A DNA stretch of 64,000 nucleotides, from assembly GCF_019578655.1 (NCBI RefSeq), contig NC_063265.1, forward strand, positions 620,001 to 684,000. Direction: 5' to 3'. This document shows, piece by piece, positions 45,514 through 58,350 of the stretch (position 1 is the stretch's first letter; each line of letters starts with the position of its first letter). Origin of the DNA: Ricinus communis. Taxonomy: Eukaryota; Streptophyta; Magnoliopsida; Malpighiales; Euphorbiaceae. The position numbers and the translations under genes were made by a program. The notes under the pieces are model-generated. The model was not told the origin of the DNA and did no database searches. It worked only from the letters and a program-made list of their open reading frames with translations.

Positions 45514-46645
45514 TGTTGTCCTTTGGAATTAAGAAAGGGGGTTGAATCGGTAACTTCAATTTGCGGAAAATATGTTGAGGTAATAAAAACACACAATTTC
45601 AAGAAGATTAAAGGAGTTTGGAAGAGAGTTAGGGTTAGAGAAATTGACACAAAGGTTTATAGTGGTTCGAGAACAATTCTCCCTACATCCACTTCTCAAG
45701 ATCATACTTGAGATTCCATTATAATCTTCAAAATCACAACCTTTGGATTTTTAAAGTTCACCCAACAATTTGGTGTTTCTAGGCTAATGCTAAACCTATT
45801 CCCTTAGCGATCAATCTCTCACTAAATCCTTTAACTCTTGAGTATTGAATGGTTCAACTACCAACCCCTTGTGTTTATAATACCTAGGCTCACACAACAA
45901 CACATTAGAGTTTTAGTTGAACAATGAGTTTCAACTTAATACACTATACAAAGAAGAAAATTAAGTATAGAAAAGTTGAAAATAAATTTGTAAGGGTTTG
46001 GACATAACACAATCACACACATAATTCTTTAAGTCTGTATGAGGGGTAATTATGCTCATACCTATCTCTCAGAGACGTTACAAAAGGAACCAAACTTATT
46101 AAATGCAAGTTTGGTGACATGGCAAAAAGTTGCCTCTAGGCATGAAAAGCACCCTTGCGCTTCTCTAGTGCCCTCGCGTTTTTGAAAAGACTCATTTGAG
46201 CCTCAACGGCTCCAGACATGTGGCTTTGACTTTATGGTTGAGGTTATAACAATTACTGACATCGCATTAAATGTGAAAACTCCCATCGCTCTCCCTATTG
46301 CGAAACCATTTGCCACTTTGATTCTTATGCCTCAAATTTGAGCATCTGCACACACCTTGAGGTGTTGAACAGTTGAGTATCAGGTGTCAATTCATTATTG
46401 GAAAGTTGTGAAATGGATTTTTCCACGGCTTGATAATTTTAACCACATGAAAAGTGCCCTTGCACTTTCAAGGCGCTCTCGCGCTTTTTAGAACTTTTTA
46501 CAATCCTTTCTTGAAAGCTTAGGGAAGCTTTGGCCACTTTGAACTCTTTTGATACACTATTATATAGACACTCAAACATGAAGTTAGCAATAATCAATTT
46601 GGGTATTAAGATCAAAAAAGAGATCAATTGACTCTTAGGTCAACA
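45514..46645 (-). repeat. 5' LTR of the copia element, 1132 bp
   Basis: The minus strand starts TGTTGACCTAAGAGTC and ends GGACAACA (TGTTG/CAACA inverted ends). Short repeated AGCACCCTTGCGCTTC-like motifs occur at 46145-46190 and 46450-46490 and again in the 3' copy. No gene lies inside; the small frames are not supported. Confidence 0.88.
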
Positions 46646-46834
46646 TTAAGACTCTTCCAAAATAGAGATTATATACACATTATACTTAATTAGGATGTTT
46701 GTGGTTTTTTATATTTGGTGTTTTTGTTTTCTTTTATTATTGGATGACTGTAAATCGCTATAACCTTTACTTTTGTCTCTTAGCTTTTTTATATATAAAC
46801 AAATATGACATGAAGTGCTATGGATTATGGACTC

Positions 46835-48283
46835 TGATGTGTGCTACTCGTGTTAGCTACAATTTAAGGCAGTGTACCTATCGATGCAGTTTAGCACTAA
46901 TGGCGAGTATCAAGGTCGTATTCCTCGGGAAAGTGAAACCCAGAGTTACTCCTTTGTTCTTTGTTATATTAACCTAAAATTAGCGATAAATAATTTCTAA
47001 ACTAACTAATAGCTACAAACTAAGTTCTAAGAAAGATGCAAGAGTAATTGATGAATGAAATAATCAAGATAAGAAGACAAACCCAAAGGGAATCTAAACT
47101 AGTTGGCAATCAGACAAAAAATAAAGGATCGGTGAGTCTAATTATGCTACTCGTGGATGAATTCTAAACCGAATTCGGTTTCTCTCTCGAGATAACCGAA
47201 TTCCTAAACCCAATAACCTAAAGTTGGAATCTCTTCCTAAAGATTGATTCTTAAATTAGCATTAAGCTTTAATTCACCTCTATTAAGCTTTGTTAATTCT
47301 TAATCCGGCTAGTTAATTATCCTTATCTCTAACTGATTATTAACTAGTTCTTGCTATTCAAAATTCCAATTGCCAAACGGATTTCTCAATCTCACAAAGC
47401 AATCTAAACATCACAATTCACAACGTCTCATGAATAATGCATTATCTTATTAATACTGAAGGCGGGAAGAATACAAAACTAATTCAAACAATCCAACAAT
47501 ATAATACTAAGCCAACATAGTAAAGAAATCCCAATGGATTTAATCAATCTAGCTAATCATGTTCATTATCAAAATACACAAGAATTCAATTACAACAATG
47601 AGTAAAAAGGTAGAGAAAACCCGATTACTCCCTTGGATGAGAGTAAACAGCCCCAATTCCTCTTGCTCAATCTTGAATCGATCCTTGTTTCTCTTGCTCG
47701 ATTTGATAACCAATCGACGAACCTTGCCCAATCTTCAATCTTCGAAGGGAATCCGATTGAAACCTTGATCCAAGTCTCCTTTTCTCTTGGTTTCAGCTCG
47801 GAAAACCCTTAGAGAGAGAAATATTAGGGTTTGGGATGTTCTAACCCTAGCCTCCTCCTTTTTTTTCTCTCTTCTTTCTTTTAACTAATTCCCACAATAT
47901 GCCCTCCAATACGCATCGTTACCAACACACCAACCTTTGGTTTTAGATGCCCGTGTGTACTCTTTGTGGCCGTGCTCCCTAAAACTTATGTTTCTTTGAT
48001 GTTTGAATCACCAACACGTACCGTGTTGGTGAAGCGTGTGGGAAACACGGCGGTGTTGAAACCAACACGGCCATGTTCGGCCTTGCTCTTACTCGTACTT
48101 AGCTTGTTTGGCTAGGACTGCTTCAATTATGCTCCAATTCTTCCATTTATCATCATTTGACTTCTTTTGGACCTAATGCACACAAACAGACGCATAGGGT
48201 GAGTGTTGGGACAAATTCACATCCAAATGTCCATAAAATCAATCTTAAAAACCCATTTAGATGTGTGTATTTTATGCACATCA
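46835..48283 (-). repeat. Solo LTR (Athila-like family), TSD GACTC
   Basis: It reads TGATGTGTGCTACTCG...TTATGCACATCA on the plus strand, the same family as the LTRs of the gag-only element at 53888-59804. GACTC flanks both ends (46830-46834, 48284-48288). The orientation (LTR sense on minus) follows that element. The GC-rich palindromes near its end are partly eroded. Confidence 0.92.
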
Positions 48284-49228
48284 GACTCAAAAGGAAATCA
48301 GTGTATTCAGGGCAATCTCCTTCTTTCTTTTTATTTTATGTGATGTATACCAAACACATTAGGACCAATTTGTCAATTAAGTGTGGGGGAAGGGTATATT
48401 AATTCTTTTATCTATGAGTAACTAATTTCCTTCATAAGTTTATTAAATTGAATTAATTACTTGTTATGATTTTCTCTCTCTCGAATTTATGGGTTCAAAA
48501 TAATGATTATTTTTGTTGCTTTTTGAATCATGTCTAGTTAAATTAGCTTTGTCTTATAAATCAAATTTGGCATCCATGCTAGGGTTTTTTATTAATAGTT
48601 GCCACATAGTTTTCTTTCTTGAAACTTTAGTTATGTTTATGAATATTAGATTTTTCGAATTTCTCTTGATTTTGTTGAAGTAGTCACATATAATACCCCT
48701 AAGTGGTTTTTTCTATGTTCCGCTATTCTCAAATATCCAAAACAATACAAGATTTAAGGGAGCCTGAGGATATGAATAGTTGTTCAAAACAGTAAGTCTA
48801 GTTGAGTAACCGAGGGTCGGCATCACTAATGTCTATGCTCACACCACAAGACTAGAATGACAACTTTAAACATGTTTAAATCTCTGAAAAAATAAGTAAT
48901 TAAGTTTTATAGGAATTTGTTTTGTGCTTAGGGGGAAAATCTTTATTTCTATTTCTTTAAAGCTTTGAGTTGTTTAGAAGGAATACTCATTCCTATAACT
49001 TTATACTTCAACTTATTGATTTTCTATACTTCCTATCATGAGCTCATTCTAGTTTTTGTATCTTGTTTGAGGATCGATTCTTGGCTAATAATTCTAGGTT
49101 ATGGTGATGCGAATGATTAGCATCTAAATTGTTTGATATCTATCTATTAGAGAAAGATTTTTCATTTCTTATTCTTAGTTCTATTCTATTTGCTTGAGGA
49201 TAAGCAACTGTTCTAGTTTGGGAGAGTT
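48284..49228 (+). other. Non-coding internal region and polypurine tract
   Basis: No ORF of note. The segment ends with GCTTGAGGATAAGCAAC and a purine-rich tract before the LTR start TGATAGGTGC, the same arrangement as in the other Athila-type elements here. Confidence 0.6.
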
Positions 49229-51992
49229 TGATAGGTGCTAAAAGTACTTAATATTGAGCTTTATTTTATATTAATTTACATCTCCGATTGAGTTTTATTT
49301 ATTTGTTCATTTTTTTAGTTCTTTTAGGCAATATGAGGATAATTCATGTCGAGGAGTAAAAAGGAGTCGGAAAGCATAAGAATCGAGCAAAGAGCATATA
49401 TAAAAGTCAAGTTGTAGTGTTCACACGGGATGACACAGGAAGCTAGACCCCCGTCCAGAATAAGAAAGTGAATTTGAAATAGGCAAAAACTCAACAGACT
49501 TACGCGGGGAGCTTACACCCCTGTGTGACCTAGTTTTCAATCCACGTTGTGAAATTGATCTTTTGCCACACCCCCATATGTTTGCCCATGTCCCATTCGT
49601 GTGAAGTTGTTTTAACTTTACTATCTAAGAATTTTATGTTCTATTTTTCAGGGATCTGACTATTATATAACTTTAAATAGAGAATAGCTTAGAGAATCAT
49701 GTTATAGAGATTTTTAGGTTTTTGGTCAAGATATTGAAGGAAGAAACATCAAAACTTACAGATTACCGTCAAGGTTTAAAGAATCAAAGTGGAAGGTTTT
49801 CATAGGTTTCATCCATGAATAGTTTCAGATCTTCTTCTCCTTATTCTTCTCTTTATTTCAATATGTAGGAACTAATTCTTTTGTTATTTAGCTGTTGATG
49901 TACCCCACCAATGTTGTATAGAATGAATCAATTTTATGCAATTAGATGATCTTTTAAGTTGTCTTATTTCTTTGGTTGCTTATTGTCTGTTTAAAAAGAT
50001 AAGTCGATGTATTGATTGGTGATGTGCGTAAAATACACACATCTAAATGGGGTTTTAAGATCGATTTTATGGATATTTGGATGTGAATCGGTACCAACAC
50101 TCACCCTATGCGTATGTTTGTGTGCATTAGGTCCAAAAGAAGTCAAAGAATGAAAAAGGAAAGAATTGGAGCATAATTGGACGTCAAAGCTGCCGAAACG
50201 AGCTAAGTACGAGCATGAGAAAGCTGAACATGGCCGTGTTGGTCTCAACACTGGCCGTGTTCTCAGCACGATCATAAACACAGGCCGTATTAGCAACATG
50301 GGACCCAACACGTCCGTGTTGGTCATCAAAGAAGAAGTAGATCTTATGGAGCACGGCCACAGAGAATAACACGGCCAAGAACACCAGCCCGTGTCCTTAA
50401 CACGGCGGGGACAGTACGTGTTGGGGTATTAATTAAAAGAACGAAGAGAGGAAAAAAAGGAAGGCAGCTAGGGTTAGAACGTCCAAAACTCATTTTTTTC
50501 CTTGTCTAAGGGTTTTCTGAGTTGAAACTAAGAGAAAAGGAGACTTGGATCAAGGTTTCACTTGGATTCTCTTCAAAGATCAAAGATTGGTGAGGATTGT
50601 CGATTGGTTTCAATCCGAGTAAGAGGAACAAGAATCGATCCAAAATTGGGCACGAGGAATTGGAGCTATTCACTCTCATCCAAGAGTGTATTCGGGTTCC
50701 TCTACCTTTACTCTTTTTTTTTGTAATTGAATTCTTATTGGTTGTGATTATGAACATGATTACCTAAGCTTATTAACCCATTGGGATTCTTTATCTAGGG
50801 ATTTTTGTACTTAAATTTTGAATTGAATGTATTGATTGTCAATATTGGTTTGCAATGGAAGTATTTATTGATTTGTTCTTCATATCTTGTTGAATGATTT
50901 TTGAAATTTGAATGATCTTGAGAAAGACGTTTAGGTTTAGATTGTCCTTTGCAACCTAGAATTGAATTCACCTAGAGATAGGGTTTTCGTTCTACCGGAT
51001 TGAGAATTAACAACTCTCAATAGTGTTAAATGGTACATAATGCTAATTTGGGTAATTAGAGTTGGGAAGAGATTTCAACCTAATTAATCTAAGTTAAGAT
51101 GTTAGTGTCCTTGAGAAAGGCGTTAATTGTGTAGAGATTTTCCCACGGAAATTGGATTCAATCAATCAATTCCACCGTTAGTTTCCATTCCTTAGAGACA
51201 AGAATTCCCAAAGGGTTATTCTTTTACTTGAATTAATCATTCCCTAGTATACCTAGTTCGACAACAATTAGAGTAGCTATTATTTATTTTAGAAATTATT
51301 CATCAACACCATTTATGTTTTGTGATTAGATAACAGAGAAGATTGAGTAGATTTAGGTTCACACGTTCTTTGGGGAATACGACACTTGGTACTCGCCGTT
51401 AGCTATACTCCACTGATAGGTACACTGCCTTAGGTCATAGTCTTGCTTGACTTAGCACACATCAATTGTATATTGCTTTCATATAATTATTTAAAGATAA
51501 TCTTTTGTAATTTATTCACTCTTAGAAATAAAGAATTGATTGGGATATTAGACATAGATCTACATGATTCTTTCGCATGATAATTCCCTAAACTTAATGC
51601 ATAACCTAAGTGAGTTGGCTAGAGAAGAGATTTTTTGCTCTCCTCTTAGGAATTAGGGGTTTAATCACTTGAAATTTTACCTAAATTATAGGAATATCAA
51701 TCAACTCTTAGGTTTGATTTAATTATTATTTGATTCATGAAATGTATAAATGGTTAGGAAAATTCAACACCTAAATAGACTTTCCCTTTAATCAATCTTC
51801 TTATTTGCCTTAACTCTTATTTTTAATTAGTTACTTTTAATTCCAATAATTCAAACAACAATTTGTTTGCTAGACATTAGTCAAAGTTTGAAATAGTATT
51901 CACAATTGGTCTCTAATGGAATGATAACTTGTACTCATTTCTATATTACTTGAAATGACCAATGCACTTTGCCATGTGCATAGCGCGCATCA
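49229..51992 (+). repeat. 3' LTR of the Athila-like element (interrupted by a solo LTR)
   Basis: It starts TGATAGGTGCTAAAAG and ends TGCCATGTGCATAGCGCGCATCA. Without the nested solo LTR (50020-51464) and its duplication it is about 1.3 kb. It abuts the end of a SIRE-type copia LTR at 51993, into which it had inserted. Its 3' third is repeated at 40600-40770. Confidence 0.75.
50020..51464 (+). repeat. Solo LTR (Athila-like family, divergent member)
   Basis: It starts TGATGTGCGTAAAATACACA and ends TTAGCACACATCA, and is homologous in inverse orientation to the LTRs at 53888, 58351 and 46835. Flanks are ATTGG (50015-50019) and ATTGT (51465-51469), a duplication with one change. GC-rich motifs (AACACGGCC) recur at 50220-50410. 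Confidence 0.85.
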
Positions 51993-52074
51993 GTACCTAA
52001 GCTATAAAATTTTGAGAAGTCCAATTCACCCCCCCCCCCCCCCCTTCCTCTTGGATGTCTATTTTGCACTTTCA
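51993..52074 (+). repeat. End of SIRE-type 5' LTR with 16-base poly-C tract
   Basis: The reverse complement of the LTR end at 27039-27120 aligns here up to TTGCACTTTCA. A C16 run (52029-52044) replaces the short CACCTCCCTC-like text of the other copies. The primer site after it is decayed (TTTGATAGCATAAT for TTTGGTATCAGAAC). Confidence 0.8.
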
Positions 52075-52119
52075 TTTGATAGCATAATAAGTCTTTATAA
52101 TATAAGGCTTAATATCCTT

Positions 52120-53887
52120 GAGTAAAGATCCAAGATTGCTAGTACATCTCAGACTAATACACCAATGCCGCCCGAAGCGCAATCTATTATAAGGCCTTAT
52201 TTATTAAATAGAACACACTACTCCTATTGGAAAAATAGAATGATCAATTTCACTCAGGCTACTAAAATAGTCATCTGGACCAATATCATAATTGGACTAA
52301 AGGTTCTAATATAAAGAGTTCATACATCATGAGTTCCTAAAGAGGAATCTGGATATACAGACATTAACTGGCAACAGATAGCTTGTAATGCAAAAGCTAT
52401 AAGCATCATGCATTATGCTTTAACACCCATTGAGTATAATCAGGTGTCTAGCTGTAAAATAGCTAAACACATATGGGATAAGTTAGAAGTAACTTATGAA
52501 GGAACAAACCAAGTGAAGGAATCAAAAATCAACCTTCTAACAAGAGATTATAAAATGTTTCAAATGACTACAACTGAGAGCATTGCAAAAAACGAATACA
52601 AGATTTATAAATAGAGTAAATCAATTTAAGTATATTAGGAAAGATATCTTAAAACCATAACAAGTGAAAAGCCTATTGAGATCTTTGCCTAAATCTTGGG
52701 ATGCTAAAGTGATCGTATTAATGGAGTCTAAGAATATAGACATTTATATCCATGATGAATTAATTGGACCTTTAATGACTCACGAAATGCTATTGAATAA
52801 GCAGAATGATGAGACATCTAAAGAAGATAAAAGGATGAAAGGAATAGCACTGGCAGCAAGCTCAAAGAATACTGATTCAAATTCATCAAATGAGGAAATG
52901 GCGGCTTTCACTAGAAAATGAAAAGGTTCTTCAAAAGAGGTAGTCCAAGGAACATAAGAGCTTTTCAGAAGTCTAACTTTGCTAAACTAGACACTGAAAA
53001 GAAGGAGACTTCTGATGTCATTTGTTATGGATGCAACAAGCCTAGTCACATAAAGCCTAATTGTTTTAAACTCAAGAAGAAAATGAATAAACAGAAATAG
53101 AAGAAAGTCTTAGCCACATGGAGTGATAGTGATGATCTATCAAGCGATGATGAAATGTTTAATAAAGAAGAGAAATACAACCTATGTCTCATGGCAGATA
53201 TAGATGACCAATCTTCACTAGACAGTCAACTATCTCTTTTTTATTCAGATAATTAGAAAAATATATTCAATGAATCTTTCAGAGAATATAGAAAGCTTAA
53301 GAGGAAGTACAATTGTCTACTGATAAATTCACAAAATTACATTTCTAAAATTTCGTCACTCTTAGATTAAATAATTCCTTGCATGTTCATGTCATGAAAA
53401 AAAATTAAGTAATGATCAATCTTATTCTTTAACTCAAAATAGTTGTCTCATTCATAGAAATGAATGAATAGCTAACGAGAATGACAAGTTACAAGAGTTT
53501 TTGAGCTTAGATACTTCTCTCATGACTAAGCTAAAGGGTGAAAGAGAAACTTTCTTAAAATTCATGGAGAAACAGAAGTCTAATATTGATCGAAGGAAGG
53601 GAAATTTTGTATCCTACTCAATTTCTAAGGGTTTTGAAAAAGCAAAATGGCTTAATAAGGGTCACAAATAAAAAATGATTGAGAAACCTTTGTATGAATC
53701 TATTGCTTCTTCATCTAAATCTTCTAGACCATTTCTGCCAGTAAGACAGACATCCAAAAGCATTGTACTCGTTGTCATCATAATGGGCCTCTATTAATAA
53801 CATGCTCTAGGAAGTTTCTGTTTTGGGTACCAAAGGGTACAAAGCTAAAACCTGCTAACAAATCAGGACCCTACATAGATTGGGGAC
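52120..53887 (+). pseudogene. SIRE-type gag
   Basis: The frame reads THYSYWKNRMINFTQATKI, then ALTPIEYNQVSSCKIAKHIW (52408-52614), LLRSLPKSWDAKVIVLMES and LMTHEMLLNKQNDETSKEDK (52664-52921). The zinc knuckle CYGCNKPSHIKPNC lies at 53010-53060, with an acidic and coiled-coil tail to about 53640 and FWVPKGTKLKPANKSGPYI at 53820-53880. The text matches the minus-strand copy closely. About ten stops and shifts are visible. The gag-only Athila derivative enters right after YIDWG. Confidence 0.86.
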
Positions 53888-55340
53888 TGATGTGTGCTAC
53901 TCGTGTTAGCTACAATCTAAGGCAGTGTACCTATCGATGCAGTCTAGCACTAATGGCGAGTATCAAGGTCGTATTCCTCGGGAAAGTGAAAGCCCAGAGT
54001 TACTCCTTTGTTTTTTGTTATATTAACCTAAAATTAGCGATAAATAATTTCTAAACTAACTAATAGCTACAAACTAAGTTCTAAGGAAGATGCAACAGTA
54101 ATTGATGAATGAAATAATCAAGACAAGAAGACAAACCCAAAGGGAATCTAAACTAGTTGGCAATCAAACAAAAGATAAAGGATCGGTGAGTCTAATTATG
54201 CTACCCGTGGATGAATTCTTAACCGAATTCAGTTTCTCTCTCGAGATAACTGAATTCCTAAACCCAATAACCTAAAGTTGGAATCTCTTCCTAACGATTG
54301 ATTCTTAAATTAGCATTAAGCTTTAATCCGCCTCTATTAAGCTTTGTTAATTCTTAATCCGGCTAGTTAATTATCCTTATCTCTAAGCGATTATTAACCA
54401 GTTCTTGCTATTCAAAATTCAATTGCCAAACGGATTTCTCAATCTCACAAAGCAATCTAAACATTACAATTCACAACGTCTCATGAATAATGCATTATCT
54501 TATTAATACTGAAGGCAGGAAGAATACAAAACTAATCCAAACAATCCAACAATATAATACTAAGCCAACATAGTAAAGAAATCCCAATGGATTTAATCAA
54601 TCTAGCTAATCATGTTCATTATCAAAATACACAAGAATTCAATTACAACAATGAGTAAAAAGGTAGAGAAAACCCAATTACTCCCTTGGATGAGAGTAAA
54701 CAGCCCCAATTCCTCTTGCTCAATCTTGAATCGATCCTTGTTTCTCTTGCTCGATTTGATAACCAATCGACGAACCTTGCCCAATCTTCAATCTTCGAAG
54801 GGAATCCGATTGAAACCTTAATCCAAGTCTCCTTTTCTCTTGGTTTTAGCTCGGAAAACCCTTAGAGAGAGAAATATTAGGGTTTGGGACGTTCTAACCC
54901 TAGCCTCCTCCTTTTTTTTCTCTCTTCTTTCTTTTAACTAATTTCCCCTGTCGCCTCCAACACGGCCGTGTTTATGGCGGTGTTACCAACACGGGCTGGT
55001 GTTGATACCCGTGTTACTCTCTGTGGCCGTGCTCCCTAAAACTTATGTTTCTTTGATGTTTGAATCACCAACACGGCCGTGTTGGTGAACGTGTTGGGAA
55101 CACGGCCAGTGTTGAAACCAACATGGCCATGTTCAGCTTGCTCTTACTCATACTTAGCTTGTTTCGGCAGCTTCGGCGTCCAATTATGCTCCAATTCTTC
55201 CCTTTATCATCATTTGACTTCTTTTAGACCTAATGCACACAAACAAACGCATAGGGTGAGTGTTAGGACAAATTCACATCCAAATGTCCATAAAATCAAT
55301 CTTAAAAATCCATTTAGATGTGTGTATTTTACGCAAATCA
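53888..55340 (-). repeat. 3' LTR of the gag-only element
   Basis: It reads TGATGTGTGCTACTCG...TTTTACGCAAATCA on the plus strand. GC-rich palindromes lie at 54959-54972 and 55066-55087. The 60-69-codon frames in it recur in all copies only because the LTRs do. Confidence 0.93.
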
Positions 55341-57000
55341 AATAACCCCACACTTAGCTCATTGCTTGTCCTCAAGCAATCAAAAGTAAAATAAGGAAAA
55401 TAAACCACTAAGGAACAATACTTAAACTGGCAGACAAGCTAGAGAGCTCCTACACATATCCCTAACAAGCATAAGTCAAACAAAAAGAAACGAAGCAATC
55501 AATTCAAGTATCACAACCAAGATGCCAATAATTCACACAATACTGTCTCAACGAAATTGTTTAGAACCAACTCCTCACCAGATTCACTCTAAATCACTCA
55601 AAGTGTTTAAAGGGTAGTGTCTAATCGCTCAATGCATCAACTACTGCCTTACTTACTATATGCTTGCTCTTAAATCCTACTCCTACCACTTATAGAGAGT
55701 CAACAACCATGTCAAGAGGTCTTTATAAGGGTTGTAATGGGGATTAGGTAGGGGTAGGTAAATTTGGTAAGAGTTGAACCTATGGTGTTCTGCAATGAAA
55801 TATATGACATGCACACAAGTCACAATAATCACAAGTGGTAAACGATGGATAGTAGTCCAAGGTGGAAAATAGGAATCAAGTCAAAATGTTTAGCTCACTT
55901 ACTTTCTTTCTTTTCGTCACCTTTCCCTCTTATTGTTCTTTTTATATATTTTTCTTCTTTCTCTTTTTTTTTTCTTTTTTTTCTTCTTTTTTTTCATAAG
56001 GGAAGAACATTCACATAATAGAGTGAATTTCTTTTGGATCAAGTAAGGTTTGCTACAAGATTCCAAAGCTATTCCCAAGATAAAAATTCCCAATAAAAAC
56101 AACTCATGTGCAAAATCATATCCTAAAGCAGAATAAAACTAAGTGATAATGGAATATGATAAAAAATGGTGAAAGAAAGGGTTATCTACAGAATCAATAA
56201 ACGAATGAAGGCTATTTGGCTAGAATGAAAAACCTAAGTGCCTCTATCATACCAAAGTGTTAAACTCTCCTTGTGGCCCTCATAAACATTACCGAGCAAG
56301 TTCTAAAAGTAAAGACAGTAATTGGCACTCTCAACAAGAAATAAATACAAGCATATAAAGTGTATGCTTACAATTTAGGCTCAATTTCTCACAAGTATGC
56401 TTTTGAGTAGGTTCCAAACAAAAATCATCAAAACAGAATTAAATAAACCAACAACTTAGTGCAAAACTCAAACTAATTATCTTACATTCTTCCGCAAAAC
56501 TCAACATTGTCGGTTTTGCCCGATCACATGGACATAAACAAGATTTTAAAAGCAAGTCAATAGTAAAAGCATCAAAACAAAGTGAAAAAATTTCAAAATT
56601 TTACAAAAAAATTGCACAAAGAATAAACAAAAAACTGAGATGGGATAAATATCACCCACCCTACACTTGAAGGACACATTGTCCTGAGTGTACAAAATAT
56701 AAGAAATGCAAAAGGGAAAAGAACTAATACTGCCTTGACTATAGCTCTGGAGTGAAAAGATGTGCATCATTAGGGATATCAGGGCACTTGCTAGTATGTG
56801 GTAGAGGAGTGGCTGCAAATAATAAAATAAGGAATTAAAATCGAAACTGAAATAAAAATTAAATAAAATATGAAAACTAAAACTAATAAAATGTTTCAAA
56901 ATGAAAGGGTAAAAAAAATTGAAAATGAAAAAATAAAATAAAATTTGTGGTGCCTCCCAAAAGTGCTTCTTTTTTATGTGATGAGTCTTCTTAGCTGGAC
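55341..57000 (-). other. Polypurine tract and non-coding 3' region of the gag-only element
   Basis: The minus strand reads CTAAGTGTGGGGTTATT (55341-55357) against the LTR. CTTGAGGACAAGCAA lies just upstream, as in the other Athila-type elements. The rest is AT-rich, with a long C/T-rich run (55905-55995). No coding region; the frame at 57118-56546 is not supported beyond its first codons. Confidence 0.75.
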
Positions 57001-58161
57001 TCATGGTGAAAGGCAAACGATGGGGATTGACGACCATCCATCCTTCTTCCAAGCAAATGGCTTCAAGTATCCGCTTAAAGGGATAATTGTCGACTTCCTC
57101 TTCCGGACTGTCAAGCAAGTTGCCAGTATGATGGGAAAAACTCGCTCCTCGTATAATTGAATGTAGTCATGATGCTGTAGGGGCTCTTCCAATTTGAAAG
57201 CTGGAGTTTCAACAATTGGAAGGATCGATGGTTGGGCAATTTCTTCAAGAGTGTCGATGGTTTTCTTCAGTCCTTGGCTTGGTTCACTTGCTAGAAGACA
57301 CTCGAGCTCCTCCAAGACTTCTTCATTAGATAACTCGTGCTCATCTTCCATCATCGAAGGGACTTGTGGAAACTCTACCAACAATTCCTCTAACTGCAAC
57401 TCAGCATCATCAACTGTACATTCCTGTTGATAGTCTTTCAAAGGAATTATGTTCGCCTCTTCCTTTTCTGGTTCCATTTCCATGTTCAAGAAATCGTCCT
57501 GCACAGAAGCATCATCGTCAAACATAGTAGATAAACCAGAAAAATTCTCACCTGAACGCAAAGTGATGGCGCTCAAATACTCATCGGATTCAGTAGCGTT
57601 TGATGGAGTTCCCAATTGCTCTTCAGCTAGTAACTTGAAGATTAAGCCTACTTGATGCTCTATGTTGTTAATCGAGGCTTGTTAATCTTCAAGTATCCTC
57701 TCTGTTTGTTGGAATCTATCCTCAAGACTTGCAATAAACCTCGTCATCAGCTCCTCTGACACTAACTCTTCACCTTGAGTTGATGGTGCAAGATTAGGCT
57801 GCTGAAATTCTGGTGGTTCTTGGCCATCTAAGCTCCATCCAAAGGGTGAATAAGTGCTCCACTCTTGATTATAGGTGCTTCCATAAGAGTCATTTGGCCA
57901 ATTGCCCGTATAATTCACCTGTTCACAGTTATAAGAATGAGTAAAATCACTGCACAATGGACAATCATTACTCAAATGTAAACCACAACAAAATTCATAA
58001 AAAACTTGAGATGAAAGGATAGGAGTGGAGAGTTGATCGGTAGCCCTGCAAAATGATTCCACTCGAGCTTCTAAAGATGCACGGGTATCCTAATTTTTAG
58101 CACTCTCTTGGTTCCTAATCCCATTTTCCAATGCGTCATACAAAGAGTTTGAATTTAGCAT
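57001..58161 (-). pseudogene. Athila-type gag ORF, open except for two stops
   Basis: One frame runs from ATG 58161 (MLNSNSLYDALENGIRNQES) to a stop at 57001, about 386 codons, broken only by TAG at about 58091 and TAA at about 57682. It holds a zinc-knuckle-like CGLHLSNDCPLC, an NDSYGSTYNQEWSTYSPFGW block (as in Athila gag) and then ITLRSGENF. A long acidic stretch (EELLVEFPQVPSMMEDEHEL) leads to RT-leader-like PAFKLEEPLQHH. The capsid N-terminal half is absent and the C-terminus LKPFAWKKDGWSSI is of unclear origin. Confidence 0.78.
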
Positions 58162-58327
58162 TGAACCTCCTTATCATTCATTATCTGAATCATAAATTAA
58201 ACTAAATAAATATGTACAAATAAAATAAAATAAATAAACAAATAAAAATAAAAATCATAAAATAATAAGAAAGAAAAAAATGGCTAAATTAACAAATAGC
58301 AAATTTCACTCTAGTTTCCAAATAATT

Positions 58328-58344
58328 CCCCGGCAACGGCGCCA
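58328..58344 (-). other. Primer binding site, Athila/Tat type
   Basis: The minus strand reads TGGCGCCGTTGCCGGGG six bases after the LTR end. This sequence is the hallmark primer site of plant Athila elements (complementary to a tRNA 3' end, usually given as tRNA-Asp). Confidence 0.93.
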
Positions 58345-58350
58345 AAAACT

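Larger units (their letters stand above)
40771..46645 (-). mobile_element. SIRE-like Ty1/copia element with RT/RNase H deleted
   Basis: On the minus strand there is a full 5' LTR, primer site, gag, protease, integrase, then env-like text and a polypurine tract with a truncated 3' LTR. RT and RNase H, which should lie between integrase and env, are missing, so about 2 kb or more has been lost near 42310. It interrupts the Athila-like element whose 3' end follows at 46646. Confidence 0.87.
46646..51992 (+). mobile_element. 3' end of an Athila-like gypsy element (with two solo LTRs inside)
   Basis: The internal non-coding sequence (46646-46834 and 48284-49228) ends in a purine-rich TAGTTTGGGAGAGTT and an LTR at 49229-51992. 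Solo LTRs of one other family sit at 46835-48283 and 50020-51464. No protein-coding sequence of the element remains. A second purine-rich run (AAGTGTGGGGGAAGGG, about 48378) lies within the internal part. Confidence 0.72.

Noticed and set aside
56546..57118. A 190-codon minus-strand frame overlapping the gag end.
   Set aside because: Its first part overlaps the gag ORF in another frame, and the rest is Phe/Leu-rich translation of T-rich non-coding DNA next to the PPT.
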